The position numbers and the translations under genes were made by a program. A DNA stretch of 64,000 nucleotides. Source: Agarophyton chilense (taxonomy: Eukaryota > Rhodophyta > Florideophyceae > Gracilariales > Gracilariaceae). Position 1 is the first letter of the stretch. Each line of letters starts with the position of its first letter. The stretch lies in the NCBI GenBank assembly GCA_030374765.1, contig JARGXX010000138.1, positions 682,001 to 746,000 on the forward strand. The letters are read 5' to 3'. This document shows positions 1 through 10,639 of the stretch, in pieces. The notes beneath the pieces are model-generated. The model saw nothing but the letters and a program-made list of their open reading frames with translations. It made no database searches and had not been told where the DNA came from.

Positions 1-11
1 CAAGAAATTCT

Positions 12-1064
12 TTGTATATTGGACTTAAGAAGAAAAACGAGGAAAAGGCTGGCATTGCAGGGGACCCTCGAGTCTTGCATAAAGGCATAATGAAGTGCGG
101 GAAGTACAATAATGGAGCATCCGAACGTTGTTTCTTTCCAAGGACAATTAATACAGTCACATCAGACTCCAATGAGGAGGAAAAGTTCTATGTTGCGGAC
201 TTGACGAGAGCAAGACACAACCATAAGCCAGCGTACAGCTTTGGTGTCAAACGTCTTGATCTCAAAATGCGTGCCGAAGCTCTGCATATGCGTAACAGTT
301 TGCAGTTGTCCTTTCGAGATACTCTACGGTATCTAGAGGATAAGTAAAAGAAGGTCATTAACCAGGCTTCGGCAAGGAAGCAGATTGGGTACGCCGGGTT
401 ACTAAGCAACCCAAAGGACCTCGAATGCCTGAGGCTCTGCGAGGCACTCGTGGCCATCAACAGAGAGGACGAGGGTAACAAGTTCTTTTTTGATTGTGAC
501 AAATCTGGGCGTATGATGTCCGCGTGCTGGGCCTTCAGTGATTGGTTATTGGACTAAGAAAAGCATGGTATCGTGCCTGGAATATCTAGCAATTGCAAAG
601 CGGTGGCAAATCGATTTGAGTATCCACTTCTTACTGTCAACGGGAGAGCAAATAACGGGTTCACACTAACTTTTTTCACGGGCTTCATTGGCGGGGAGTC
701 TGAAGAGGACTTTGTCCAAGTTCTCTCTCGTTTCAAATCCATGATTCCTGTGTCCCCGGCAATGATTATCATGGATTAGAGTATTGTATGTATAAATGAA
801 GCTGAAAAGGTGTTTGAAAGATCCTACAACTCTCTAGATGAGTGGAATCTGAACCAGAATCAGATGAAGAATGTTACAGCTTGGTGCGCCAAAGTCAGAA
901 AGACTTCTTGGTGCGATGAAATGTCCAAAGACCTTTTCAATATGAGAAGATCTACAAGTGTATCGAGCTTTATTGAACGACAACACGCTTTTGAGGATAC
1001 GTACTTCAACAACTTCAACCAACCAACCAACTCTAGTATGGTTCATATACCTGTATCACTATAA
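12..1064 (+). pseudogene. MULE-type transposase, catalytic half (broken)
   Basis: One frame stays open for about 350 codons except for stops at 345 (TAA), 555 (TAA) and 777 (TAG). Its conceptual product has the look of Mutator-like (MULE) DDE transposases: a basic N-terminal part with cysteines, then PLLTVNGRANNGF, FTGFIGGESEEDF, and PAMIIMD just before the third stop, followed by NEAEKVF and a DEWNLNQNQMKNVTAWC stretch. The middle two motifs surround the second catalytic Asp in this family. I do not see a convincing first Asp. MULE transposases move DNA by cut and paste in the nucleus. The element probably starts left of the window. The same gene continues in another frame from about 1200, so there is also a frameshift near 1064-1200. 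Seen: motifs and stops; inferred: inactive relic. Confidence 0.7.
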
Positions 1065-1221
1065 GCCACAACTGTTAGTTGCCTGTTTCCGCGACGCAAC
1101 AGTACCTAGGAGGTACCTTTTTCAGGGTACAGGGTACAAAGAAGCATCCAATTCCGGTTGTCGTGCGTACATACTGTAGAAGAAAGTACCGTTTTCCAGG
1201 ATCCCCCAAGAAATACGTCGC

Positions 1222-2526
1222 GTGACAAGGAAAAGAGCATTAGAAAGAAAAGCTTTTGAGTTGAGATCTCTTACACCGCTGAGCTTTAAATTTCGTTCCT
1301 TTCGTGATTGCCAGCTACCCATCCCCCCCAATGTTCTTAACCATCTAATTAGTGACCATACAAGCTATGCACTTTTGAAGTTTAAGGCGCTCAGTGTAGT
1401 TCCCTCCAAGACATATGCAGTTCTGAAGGCATCTCTGGTTGACATCGATTCAGTACAATGGCCGGAGCTTAATCTGGAAGGGAGCTTTGTGGGTGCCGTC
1501 GCTCGTTTCGACCTGGTGTGGCGAAAATCATTAATGACTTCGGGACATGCACAAAATGCATCACAAGCTTCTACAACTTCTCCCAAGTCCTACCTGCCTC
1601 CCACTACATCACCAGCGCTAGGTGCAAGTCCTCAAACCCCACCGATGGTACTGTTTCCAATGAAAGTAACCTGGACAGGCAGAGATGCGGTACGCACGCT
1701 TGAAGTGAGGTGTAGCTGCAGCACAAACGTGACAATGGGGTTTCCATGTCGACACATTGTAAGGTGCGTTATGGTCTACGGAGAAGAAGTTGTACGTCAG
1801 CCTCGATTCAAAACAGTTCTTTCGGAATACGTATGCATAGAAAAAAATTTCGATACGTTCTGGAAGCGAGGATCAAGGGATTGGAATCTGAATCGTGTGT
1901 CAGATGTCCGTAGAACAGCTGATGTGTTCGACTCCTCTGCTCTGCTATATAAAATGAAATCTGGATCAGTCAATGAAGTAGACGACGTACAACTCAATAC
2001 CATTGTTACCAGCGACGTTGATGCAGAGCTCTGAAACTATTTCCAATACTCGGCGGGAAATGTTCTCTATGATCAGATTCATCGACTTGCCGCAAACATG
2101 GGCATAATGGCGCTGCAGAGGGTCTACAGAGTTCTCGGAACCATGAAAGAGTCTCTGTCGAACGGATCCCTTCCGGACGTTACAGCTGCAGATAAACTTG
2201 AATACGTACATTCAAAGCAGTCGAACCACACCGTATTCGACGGATCTTCAGCAAAGACAGCAGACCTCTCGGTCATCCGAGCCCCAAATATGGCTTCCAT
2301 GAGACCTGAAAAACGGAAGAAGAGTTTCACAGAGCAATTTAATAGGATGAAAAGAAGAGTCCAGGCCCAGGATTCGCGGAGAAAGACGGTACGAACGACT
2401 GGAGCTTTCAGTAATCAATATTCGCAAGACTCTAGTGCGCGCCTTCCATCTGCCCCAAAACGTTCTGAAATAGAAAGAGCACACGTTAGAGCACTAGAGA
2501 TCATTGAGAAAGTTCATCAGCGATAA
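1222..2526 (+). pseudogene. MULE transposase C-terminal half with SWIM zinc finger
   Basis: This frame is open from 1222 to a TGA at 2032, then again to 2526 in the same frame. Near 1711-1755 it encodes CSC, ten residues later GFPCRHIV, which is the CxC...CxH pattern of a SWIM zinc finger. SWIM fingers sit after the catalytic core in MULE/FAR1-like transposases and bind DNA or protein. The part after the stop is basic (RKKSFTEQFNRMKRRVQ) and ends at 2526. It is placed directly behind the catalytic half and on the same strand, so I read both as one decayed transposase gene with a frameshift between them. A domesticated FAR1-like gene is less likely given the stops. Confidence 0.65.
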
Positions 2527-2862
2527 CGTTTGGAGGTATTATTTTCTTTCTCTGTAGCTTAAGCAGTAGTGAATTTGCATATCACTGATGGCATCCATGG
2601 TAATCACGAATTGGCACACTGTTCCACTGCCCCTAAACATCGCTGACTTCCTCGTCGCGCATCATCTATTGGGCCACTGTATCGGTCTGAATCTGAAACT
2701 CCGCATGCCAAACACCTGGGTTATCGATTCATTGCAACGCCTTGACTCGTTTAGTGGCACGTCTTGATTCAAACTTCTGTCGGGCGCGCTGCTCGTGTCG
2801 TTCGTATTTCGGCGAGTGCTCCTCGAGTCCGTCGATAAGCGATGCGCTTTCCTTGAGTCGCT
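2527..2862. other. No gene recognised
   Basis: No coding signal or repeat is recognised between the MULE relic and the TPR pseudogene. The true end of the MULE element (its terminal inverted repeat) may lie here, but I could not identify it. Confidence 0.4.
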
Positions 2863-4039
2863 TCAGGAAGTGATCGAACCCATGCGTTTTGCCATTCGCA
2901 GAGTCAGCGCCGGTAGCTCGCTGCGCACCATCCTGTGCATGGTCTGCTGCACCATATCAGGGTTCTCACTAAGAATATTCTGCTGTCGTACAATCATCTC
3001 TGAGGTATGCTACTATCTTGTCTCGGGAGCGTGGTGACGCTCAACCTTAGAAGGTAGACGTAATGACCCTCAATGGTAACAAGGAACCGTGAAAACTCGC
3101 AGGGGCAAACGGCAGGGCAACTAGCCTATACCGTGTAGGTGAACGATGGTAGGCATCGACGCGCGGGAAAGCCTGAGTGGTAGTTGAGAAACGATGAACG
3201 AAAAGGGATAGTCGTGACCCAAGTGGTGCCTGTCTTTATCAGATTAGGATGGGAGAGGTGCAGTTCTCTATATGCTGTGGACTGCACTCTCCAAATCACC
3301 CGGGAGGGGCCAACAAGGCACGGTCTCTGACCTTGTGTCAGAGACCTGGCCAGCACTGGCTAGAGTTCCAGGTGGCCACTCTACTACTGTATTAAAATAG
3401 ATATAATTACAATTACAAGGACTAACCATCACTCAACCAGAAAGCACATGTCAACACTACACGTGGCTGACAACACCTAGATGGTAGCTCGCCCGAAACT
3501 GCATGGCCGATGATCCCTCGCATCCTTCACCTACGAGGTCAGTGTAGTATATCGACAAAGTTGAAGGTCAAACTCTTTGCCATTGTACGACATCTGCATC
3601 TTCTTCAGCTTGCTATTCTCAAACGAATCGCCCAAAACCTCACCCTGAACATTAATGCACATCATGGTAGCCGTGTTACTAACCCCATCGCGTCCCATCT
3701 GAGAAATCATCTCTCCAAAGTTTCTATTCGCGCCGCCCATCAAATTGACCAGCGAAGGCAACGGTGCCATTGGGCCCCTCCCTCACTTTTGCCTGATCTT
3801 GCTCTTGAGGTACCGCCGCTTCCGACCAGACAATTTTCTGCGTCATGTAGCCGTCTCTTTATGCCTTGCTTCGACCCGTTCACATTTAACGCCACTCTCA
3901 GTGCCAGGACTTCATCTGCCGTTCTTGCCAGCACTCGGTGTACATGAACCAGTGGTTCTCGTGGTCGCAAGAAATTGGTATCTAGTTCAATCGCCCGTCT
4001 GCAATCCGCCTCAGCATCTTCGGAACGCTCCAGCAGCAT
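2863..4039 (-). pseudogene. TPR/STI1-type co-chaperone pseudogene, split by a solo LTR
   Basis: On the minus strand, 4039-3740 encodes a TPR-like helix pair (MLLERSEDAEADCRRAIELD), and after a frameshift near 3770 a second segment (VNLMGGANRNFGEMISQM, then GDSFENSKLKKMQ). The frame is interrupted at 3592 by the solo LTR and resumes at 2983 as NILSENPDMVQQTMHRMVRS, an STI1/DP-like NP-rich helix motif, until a stop at 2863. TPR plus STI1-like repeats are typical of cytosolic Hsp70/Hsp90 co-chaperones (Sti1/HOP, SGT, OEP61-like proteins). Removing the LTR and one target copy restores continuity across the break, which supports both calls. No introns are visible, so it may be a retro-copy or simply an intron-poor gene. 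Which co-chaperone it came from is not settled. Confidence 0.45.
2984..3592. mobile_element. Solo LTR, family A (609 bp)
   Basis: The element starts TGTCGTACAAT and ends ATTGTACGACA, a perfect 11-bp terminal inversion with TG...CA ends, and it is flanked by a perfect 5-bp duplication TCTGC (2979-2983 and 3593-3597). This is the signature of an LTR left after recombination between the two LTRs of a retrotransposon. A second copy lies at 42782-44062 in the same orientation. The LTR contains a CACGTG palindrome at 3460-3465. It is inserted in the TPR pseudogene. The internal part of its parent element is not recognised in this window. Confidence 0.85.
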
Positions 4040-5059
4040 GTTGGCATGGTTGTGAGGACATTGACTTTCAAATCAGGCGCCAGAATTAGAAAGCTCATGA
4101 CTGCATATGCGTGGAGACTTGGCGGCCAATGAATAGTCTCAAGGTGTTGAGTTGGGTCCCTGTATTGTGATTGGATTAGGGATGGAAATGGAGAGTCCTA
4201 ACTTGCTGTGTTCATATGCGCCCATACGGTGTGATTGAGTTGGATACCACGGCGCATGGTGAGCATGCCGAGTTGGGTCCCTGCTCCTTTTTTGGTTTCA
4301 ATTCAATCTATTCGTTACATACGATACGTCGTGTATTTTCGCTTTGGCCAGAGCAGGTTCTAGATAGCCGTAACGTGCCCAGCGAAACATTTTTGTAGTA
4401 CGACATCATTGAATTATAATGGATCAAATTCACTTCCTCCGGAACTTTTATGAAACCTTCCTGAGAATTTATCGAAATCATTAAACATTCAGAGATATGC
4501 CAATAGCATCCATTACAGTTACAGAAGCTGGTGGGTGCCCTCTGGCACAATCTTGTTTCTCTTACGTTTACATAACGCTTGTTTTTTTGGAAAATATATG
4601 CACTGATAATTCTCTTACAGTTACAGAAAATTTGCGTTTCTCATTACATTTCAATTACATTCTACTGAAACAAGGTTTTGCCTGGGTATGGATCTAAAGA
4701 GAAGAAGATGGTCTTCAAGAAGACTGGTGTTTCGAGGGTATCTCTCCTTCAAAACTTAACCATGGACTTTCCATTTTCAGCGCCACATGATGTCATGAAT
4801 CTCGTACTTTTAGGCTTTTAGGATGGATGAAGCATTTGCTCACGCTCATAAAAGGGTTCCATTTTGGTGTTGAGAAGCTTGACACAAATATTCCAACTTT
4901 TGTGATTTCTTCAGAGGTTTTATCCAAGGTCAATTTGGGTATTGACAAGTGCTGGAGCACTATTCCCCCATAGTGGCGTCGATCACCATCGTGGCGTCGA
5001 TCACCATTCTCGTTCGATAATGTATCTCGATTCAAAGCCGAAGACCTAAAAAACATGCA
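4040..5059. other. No gene recognised
   Basis: AT-rich stretch without a supported gene. Near 4977-5008 a short tandem duplication (GGCGTCGATCACCAT, two copies) is visible. The right part may be the eroded upstream portion of the transposase that becomes readable at 5060. Confidence 0.4.
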
Positions 5060-5974
5060 GTGTTGTTTTTGTTGCCTTTCCTGCATCGATTTAAAGTACA
5101 GAAGAATGTAATAAACGTATGGGAGAAGACAAGCGAGATGGAAGGCGTGGTATTCGAGTATAATTGTGAGCCATCGCGTTTTCTGAAGGTGCAGAAAATT
5201 ATCGAGCAGCTCTACGCACAATTTGTAACCATGGTTGGGTCCAAAGATAAACACGGATTCTGCTTCACGCCAACAACACATGCAATTCTCCATCTTCCAG
5301 AGATATTGAAGCAGTGTGGATCTCTTCCAAACACCTCCCGGTTCCTGTTTGAACGTTTGGTAGGTGAGATTGGGCGACGAGTGCACTCGAAGAAAAGCCT
5401 TTCATCACATATTTTCCACAAGAATCACATCGTATTTGCTATGAGATTAGTCAACGGTGAACTGCCGCCTGCCGGTCCGGACCAAAATGATAAACCTCTT
5501 TCGAGCTTGTAATCGGAACCATGAGCAGAAGCTACCCACGATGACTACGAAAGCGCTGCGTTCGGTAATGAAATTGGAAAAACGATTGGAGATTTGACTG
5601 ATAATCGGTTGCAGTTTTTTGCTTGCTATAATCACCGAAGTATGTACGAGTGGAAATCCGTGTCATTTAAAGAAGTGGAAAAGAATGATTCTGCGACAAT
5701 CTTGTTCAGAGAACAGAAGCTTGTCATCGAGGCAGAGGATAATTACGAAAGAAGGAAGGCGAGGGCAAACGAAAGTCGGCAGAAGTGCTGTGTGTGCGTA
5801 CTTTTCATTCCAGAAACATCATCGAACGTTAGTAAGTCGTATGCAAATAATGAAACAGATGTGATGAAACATATGTATTATGGTAGGATTAGGCAGATTT
5901 GGAGATGTAATGTTGTGAGAAATGTGCGGGGAAGAAAAACCAAAGCAAACCTCATTTTCGTCGACGTCTCGTAG
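5060..5974 (+). pseudogene. CACTA/Plavaka-like transposase, C-terminal part (broken)
   Basis: One frame is readable from 5060 to 5974 with stops at 5510 and shortly after. It contains HAILHLPEILKQCGSLPNTS, FLFERLVGEIGRRVHS and later YYGRIRQIW. The pattern KxH..lHLpe...fG.l....f.fEr..g...r is what follows the catalytic core in CACTA (En/Spm, DUF4218-like) and Plavaka-like transposases. The better-preserved gene at 23483-30237 has the equivalent segment (KFHLLNLIFEDIQRYGGL). The superfamily label is inferred from these motifs only; the catalytic core is not recognisable here. Confidence 0.5.
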
Positions 5975-6842
5975 CAGAACGGACTAAAGCAAAATACTTC
6001 AAGAACGCTTGCGTACTCTCAAAATTTGGTACTTGGTGATAGATATACTGAGCCGGTATCTTGTATTGATTCTTTTCTGGGATTTTTGATATCTCTGGAC
6101 GCCGCTACTTTCTCTACAGACACAAGCAGCGACACCTGAAGTATTTCCTCCAAGAAGCACCATTTTAGATTTGAAATATAATGAGGTTTGCTCCAAACGA
6201 GTGATCGAGTAATTAGAGAACCACATTGCCCAGAAAAGGCAAAAAAGTACGCTGGAATGAATTTTTCATTGTTGCAAAGGTTTTGTGTTTCATTGTCCAG
6301 ATAAATCGAGAAGGATGTACGCGTCGTGTTTCTATTTCCAAAAATGCGAGGGTCTCTTCTGAAGGATTACTAAACAGAGCCAAGATAAACCCCTCAGAAA
6401 GTTGATGACCAAAACTCTTTTCAAAATTAGACCACTCTTGTCCGCCTAATGCAGAAGAAAAATCGAGTTCACCGCGCGCGGTCAGAGTTCTATTGCAAAT
6501 GGTTGCAATTAACCAAAAATGTCAGGGTCATCCGGCTGACCAACCCTTCCCGTCGATACAACATTGCGACAGTGATAGTATGAATGTCTCGATGTCGTGG
6601 CAGACATGTAACTGTCTGAACAGAATCGCTGACTTCTTCCGCGCGTACTTTAGTAGGGCTCTTGGGTGGTTCTGAAATTATCTAAGAGCGCACTCTATGC
6701 TACTTTTGCTACCTTCTACAATAGATTCTATCTGCTTTGAGGGGCGCATGTGCGCACCCACAATTGAGTACTAGGTACCAAATTGGACATTGTTGCCCAG
6801 TACGGCATCGACTATCCAACGGGACTGGGTAGTCTCGACACA
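5975..6842. other. No gene; right end probably a copia LTR remnant
   Basis: Nothing coding is recognised. The right end just below 6843 should be the start of a 3' LTR for the minus-strand copia fragment, because TTGAGGGGG (minus strand, 6851-6843) is followed by TGTGTCGAGACTACCC. I could not find the other edge of this LTR. Confidence 0.35.
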
Positions 6843-6851
6843 CCCCCTCAA
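6843..6851 (-). other. Polypurine tract of copia fragment
   Basis: On the minus strand the sequence is TTGAGGGGG followed immediately by TGT. Ty1/copia elements prime plus-strand DNA synthesis from such a tract directly in front of the 3' LTR. It lies about 20 bases beyond the end of the reverse transcriptase/RNase H frame, the expected spacing. Confidence 0.55.
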
Positions 6852-6870
6852 TGAGTACTTGGTAGAATGT

Positions 6871-7911
6871 TCATTGATTCCCGATGATTGAAAAAAAGTG
6901 ATCTTGACAAGGACTTGGTGAGAGTTCAGCAATATTAAGTTCACTCGGTACATATTCAACGCATATGTAACCATTGCGTACAGCTTCTTTCACAAAATGG
7001 TAGCGAATACCAACATGACGTACCCTGTGCATTCCTTCAACATCTCTTGTCCAACTAATTGCACCCAGATTATCCTGAAAAATAGTTATAGGCTCATCAC
7101 AGGTCATTGAAAGTTCTTCAAGGATATCGCGAATCCACAACACTTGTCGAACACACTCAGCAAGAGAATAAAATTCGGCTTCTGCGGTTGACAATGTAAC
7201 GCACTTCTGCACCGTTGATCTCCAGTAAACCGGTGTATCTCCAAGTAAAATGACGTATCCAGAGCGCGATCTACGATTGTGCTCATCGCGAACCCAGTCC
7301 GTGTCAGAATACGCTACAAGTTTGTTCGTGGTTGGCCTGATTCGCAACCCGTGCTTCATTGATCCATGGATATATCGTAGTACATATTTCATTGTTTTCC
7401 AATGAGTTGGACTCGGAGCCGAGCTGTACTTGTCAAGAAGAGAAACAGCTATGGCAATATCCGTACGAGTACGAATGCTGAGGATTGCAAGGGAGCCTAG
7501 AACCGAACGGTACGGAACGTGGCGCATGGCTTCGCTCTGGGCATTGGAAAGCGGAGCAAGTGGTTCATACAAAACATGGCCTAGGGGCAGAGGATGCTTT
7601 GCGAGCTTCGAAGTTTCCATGTGCGTCATAGATATGAGTCGGTTCATTAGCGGTTCCTGATGCAGTAATAATCCGTCTTCAAACTTTTGGATGGTCACAC
7701 CAAGGTGGAGTTTGGCACATACCAGGTCTTGTATTTCGAAATAGGCTTCAAAATGTTTCTTCACGGCTATCACTTCATTTCGGTGGCCAAAGAACGAGAT
7801 TTCATCAACGTAAACTAAGGCGATAACCACTGGATGGCCTTTGCGCAGAACGAAAATACATGCACATAATTTCAGCTGCATAAAACGCAGTGAAGAAAGA
7901 AAAAGAGCCAA
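6871..7911 (-). pseudogene. Ty1/copia RT C-terminus and RNase H (5'-truncated)
   Basis: The frame is open for 346 codons. It begins inside the reverse transcriptase with VIALVYVDEISFFG, where the catalytic YVDD box reads YVDE, then shows the copia landmarks LGSLAILSIRTRTDIAIAVS, YSDTDWVRDEHNRRSRSGYV, STAEAEFYSLAE and a degenerate end SELNIAELSPSP where NxADxLTK is expected. RNase H removes the RNA template during cDNA synthesis. Everything upstream (gag, protease, integrase, RT fingers) is missing. At 7911 it abuts an oppositely oriented copia fragment of another family. The D-to-E change in the active site together with the truncation means it cannot be autonomous. Confidence 0.85.
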
Positions 7912-7929
7912 GAATCGAAACCAAAGTTT

Positions 7930-8232
7930 TGCAGGAAACCAAAACGGCCAGTCAAGTCTAGCGGATCAGCTAAAGTCTTAGCGATTGGAGATGCTATAGA
8001 AGAAGGGAAGCTTTTAATGAAGGCTTTCAAAGAACTTTTGAAGATGGAAATTGATCCAGTAGTTGTGACGGATTCCAAAGATTTGTTTGACACGATTTCT
8101 ACTTGTCACAGCTCCCTGGATCGCTCTATTCGTGCTGACGTCAACGTGATCAGATACGGGTTTGAAACTGGTAATGTCTCTCGAATTATTTGGACGAAGA
8201 GAACTGACGAAGAGAACCTTGAATCTAGTTGA
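7930..8232 (+). pseudogene. Copia-3 family RNase H fragment
   Basis: The translation reads KPKRPVKS, then AIGDAIEEGKLL and TDSKDLFDTISTCHSSLDRS, closely matching the RNase H end of copia-3 (RPVKSIGAAEILAAGEAIDD, DPKDLFTSLSTCRNSIDKS). It ends near 8232, where the copia-3 sequence would reach IPGKLNIADPLTK. Only about 100 codons remain. It shows that the copia-3 family has at least one older relic here, in the opposite orientation. Confidence 0.75.
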
Positions 8233-8369
8233 TTCATTGAAAAAGATCAACATTCCGTTGAACAAGCTTGAGCTCATGATGTTTTCTAGAGAGATACCCC
8301 ACAGTTTCGACTCAAGCAAAGCTGGCGATTCTGCTTCTTTTACTGCATATCGGCTCCACCGCCTTTTCG

Positions 8370-9137
8370 TTGATTCGCTCTGTGTACACACGAGTGGCAG
8401 AGAACATATCTTCGTCAGAGAATGCCGCGAATGCAGGGTTCATAATATATCAGCTTGGAGTTGTGCTGGAGAAGGAAACGAGAAGGCTTTTTGAGGATGA
8501 AAAAATCGCACCAAATGGACTGCAATTCATCTCGCATATAATGAAGTCATTGAATACGATGCGCCAGGACTTTTGTGATGAAAAGAGCAACTCAGTATTT
8601 ATTGATGATACTTTTGCATCTGTTCAGGTGGAAAACATTGTCGATTTGTCGAACCATTCGAGTTTGAATCAGAGCAGCGGAAAAGAAGACACTACAACAT
8701 TTGGAAAGGAGGAGAGACGAATTGGAGCCCGGAGAACTTAGAAATGTTCAGGAGGCATGTTGATGAGAAACGCTCGTCTTCGACATGACTCAAGCAAAAC
8801 AAAACGCCGAAACAGCACGATTCATCGTAAGACAAGGCCTGATCGTCATACCAAGAAGCAGAAATCTAGGAGACTTTTTTTCAAATTTCGAGGAAGTGTG
8901 AACTGTCCTAATGTGTTGGATCGGAAAGAAATTTTGGGCTTTTGCTATCGCCTTTGCGACGAGATTGGTATGCAGAAAAATGAGAAGCACGTTTGTCAGC
9001 ATTTTGTGGCAAAGCACTTGGAAAATACCGAACGTATGCCGACGATGATGGAATTGCCGGCTGTCTTTGAGTCAGCTTGTTCCGAATGTACAATATCCAA
9101 GAAGAGAACGGAATACAGCTGCGATGAAAGTAAATGA
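8370..9137 (+). pseudogene. Unrecognised frame with one internal stop
   Basis: One frame is open from 8370 to 9137 apart from a TAG at 8739. The first part has helical, charged sequence (LGVVLEKETRRLFEDEKIAP, MKSLNTMRQDFC); the second part is very basic at first and then contains GFCYRLCDEIGMQKNEKHVC and a MPTMMELPAVFESAC helix. The last segment has a faint resemblance to the second cyclin-like repeat of TFIIB/BRF proteins, which I do not trust enough to name. It follows a copia fragment but is not an obvious part of it. It could be an old host pseudogene or an unknown transposon protein. Confidence 0.3.
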
Positions 9138-9773
9138 GCCAACTCAGCGCTTACGTACACTGCGGCGCGTGATAGTTTGCATGTACATGTGGGCAATTCT
9201 CACTGTAAGTGCATTGCCAAACATTGGAAGATGTAATGGATTTGGAAAAGCTATGGAAAAAGCTAGAGCTGTTATTCGAGGAATATTAGTTGCTTTGAGA
9301 GTTGTACAGACTTGAAGTTGTAAACACTTGAGGGGTCTCTCTCTTTGGAAGTATAGAATACGTACAATACAAGAGATGAAACGGCTCAAAATGTGAAAAG
9401 GTAGTGCTGAATAGGCGGCGTTAGCATTAGAACAATGCAATAGGACGGAGAAGACGAAGAGGAGAGAATGCAGAGGATAGGGATCGAAGGATGGCGGGAA
9501 TAAAGAGGACAGACGATGAGTAAAAAAGAAGAGACATGCAGTGGGAAGCGGTTTGGCACTGGTTTCATACGTGGAGGAGCAGGGCAATCAAATCAAGTGC
9601 GAATTGGGGGCAAATTAGAAAACGGTTGTTTTTAGCGCTTTTTGCTAGAGTTGATGTTGATTGGGCACACCTTTTGAGACGAAGCAACTGGAATCAATTA
9701 GTTGCGCTGCCAAATCATCAATGGCAAAGTTTACCACAAGGCGCCGTCGGACAAGATGTCGTAACCGCTTCTC
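9138..9773. other. No gene recognised
   Basis: Low-complexity purine-rich sequence (GA-rich around 9440-9540) between the unrecognised frame and the secreted protein gene. It would contain the 3' untranslated region of the minus-strand gene. No clear polyadenylation signal was identified. Confidence 0.35.
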
Positions 9774-10523
9774 TCACAATCGTTGCTGCTGACGCTCCAA
9801 AGACGTGCAGTCCAGCCAAGTATCTCGCGCCCCACACTGCGCATCTGCCATGAGCTTGTTCAGAAAGCGAGCAATCTCGCCGCGCATGCTCACGTAAGAC
9901 TGCAACAACCACCCCTTTCCCGCGTCTGAAGATATCCATTGCTTCAGCAATGGGCACACCATGGGCCAGTTCTCATGGCGTGTAACGTCTCCCCCAACGG
10001 ACATGGTGTACTTGATGTTGGGCAGCACTCGACATATATCATAGTGCGCATGCGCCGGGCAGTTTCCACGATACGCCGTCAGCAGCGTCCCCGTCGCATT
10101 TCGTTGCTCATACTGGTTTGACAAAGCTCCCCGCGGCACGCAGTCGCAGCATTGTTCACACAGCGAGTACACAAAGTAGTCGAGCCGCATACGGTTGTAC
10201 GAGCTCGAAAAGTCTGACGTCTGTTGCCAGCGCACCGGGTCGCACCCCCTGTTTGCCAACGCGTACATTCGCAACTGCTGCTGGCACGGAATGTGGACCA
10301 AGTTGTAGATGGAACTGCAGTCTGCAAAGTTTCCGTTGCTCAGAAACGGCTTGAGTTTGCACACAGAGCATAGTTTTGGCGGGATGAACACGCCCGTGCA
10401 ACTTACGCCGCTGCCAGTGCCGCCTTTACCGCCGTGACAAGGGTTTTTCCCGCTTGCTGCTGCGCTCGGCGACGGCGCTGCAACCAGTAGCAGAACGATG
10501 AGAGAAAGCGTTTGGGTGAACAT
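9774..10523 (-). CDS. Secreted cysteine-rich protein, unknown family
   Basis: Intact 249-codon frame from the ATG at 10523 to TGA at 9774. The frame is open further upstream without an ATG giving a better N-terminus; I chose this ATG because it starts a classic signal peptide (FTQTLSLIVLLLVAAPSPSA, cleavage near residue 23). The mature part has 16 cysteines, including a CEQCCDC cluster at residues 122-128, an N-glycosylation site NAT at 142, and no other membrane segment. An even number of cysteines and the signal peptide suggest a disulfide-stabilised extracellular or vacuolar protein. I do not recognise the family. It is one of only three intact genes here, and its GC-rich codon use resembles the carbonic anhydrase genes rather than the surrounding transposons. 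Confidence 0.75.
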   Translation of the reverse strand: MFTQTLSLIVLLLVAAPSPSAAASGKNPCHGGKGGTGSGVSCTGVFIPPKLCSVCKLKPFLSNGNFADCSSIYNLVHIPCQQQLRMYALANRGCDPVRWQQTSDFSSSYNRMRLDYFVYSLCEQCCDCVPRGALSNQYEQRNATGTLLTAYRGNCPAHAHYDICRVLPNIKYTMSVGGDVTRHENWPMVCPLLKQWISSDAGKGWLLQSYVSMRGEIARFLNKLMADAQCGARDTWLDCTSLERQQQRL

Positions 10524-10620
10524 TTCGGCGGCACGTCGAAACGGTTGAAAGATGCGGCGCTTGTGGGGTGGGTGAAGGGGGGGTGGTGCTTGAGTGTTGA
10601 GACTTTTTGCTTTTCTTTTG

Positions 10621-10627
10621 TTATAAA
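10621..10627 (-). promoter_or_regulatory. TATA-like box of the secreted protein gene
   Basis: On the minus strand the sequence reads CCTTTATAACA about 100 bases upstream of the chosen ATG. The carbonic anhydrase genes have a similar box (GCATAAAAG) about 120 bases upstream of their ATGs. The function is inferred from position and composition only. Confidence 0.4.
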
Positions 10628-10639
10628 GGCAGTCCATCA

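Noticed and set aside
1222-2034. SWIM-finger frame as an intact host FAR1-like regulator
   Set aside because: The matching catalytic half lies just upstream with stops and in a shifted frame, and the C-terminal tail is cut by a stop, so a transposon relic is the simpler reading.
4793-5386. 197-codon minus-strand frame
   Set aside because: It is antisense to the plus-strand transposase relic, which has recognisable motifs; the minus frame has none.
9144-9587. 147-codon minus-strand frame downstream of the secreted protein gene
   Set aside because: It is hydrophobic and Cys/Ser-rich from purine-rich DNA, overlaps weak plus-strand frames, and no domain is visible.
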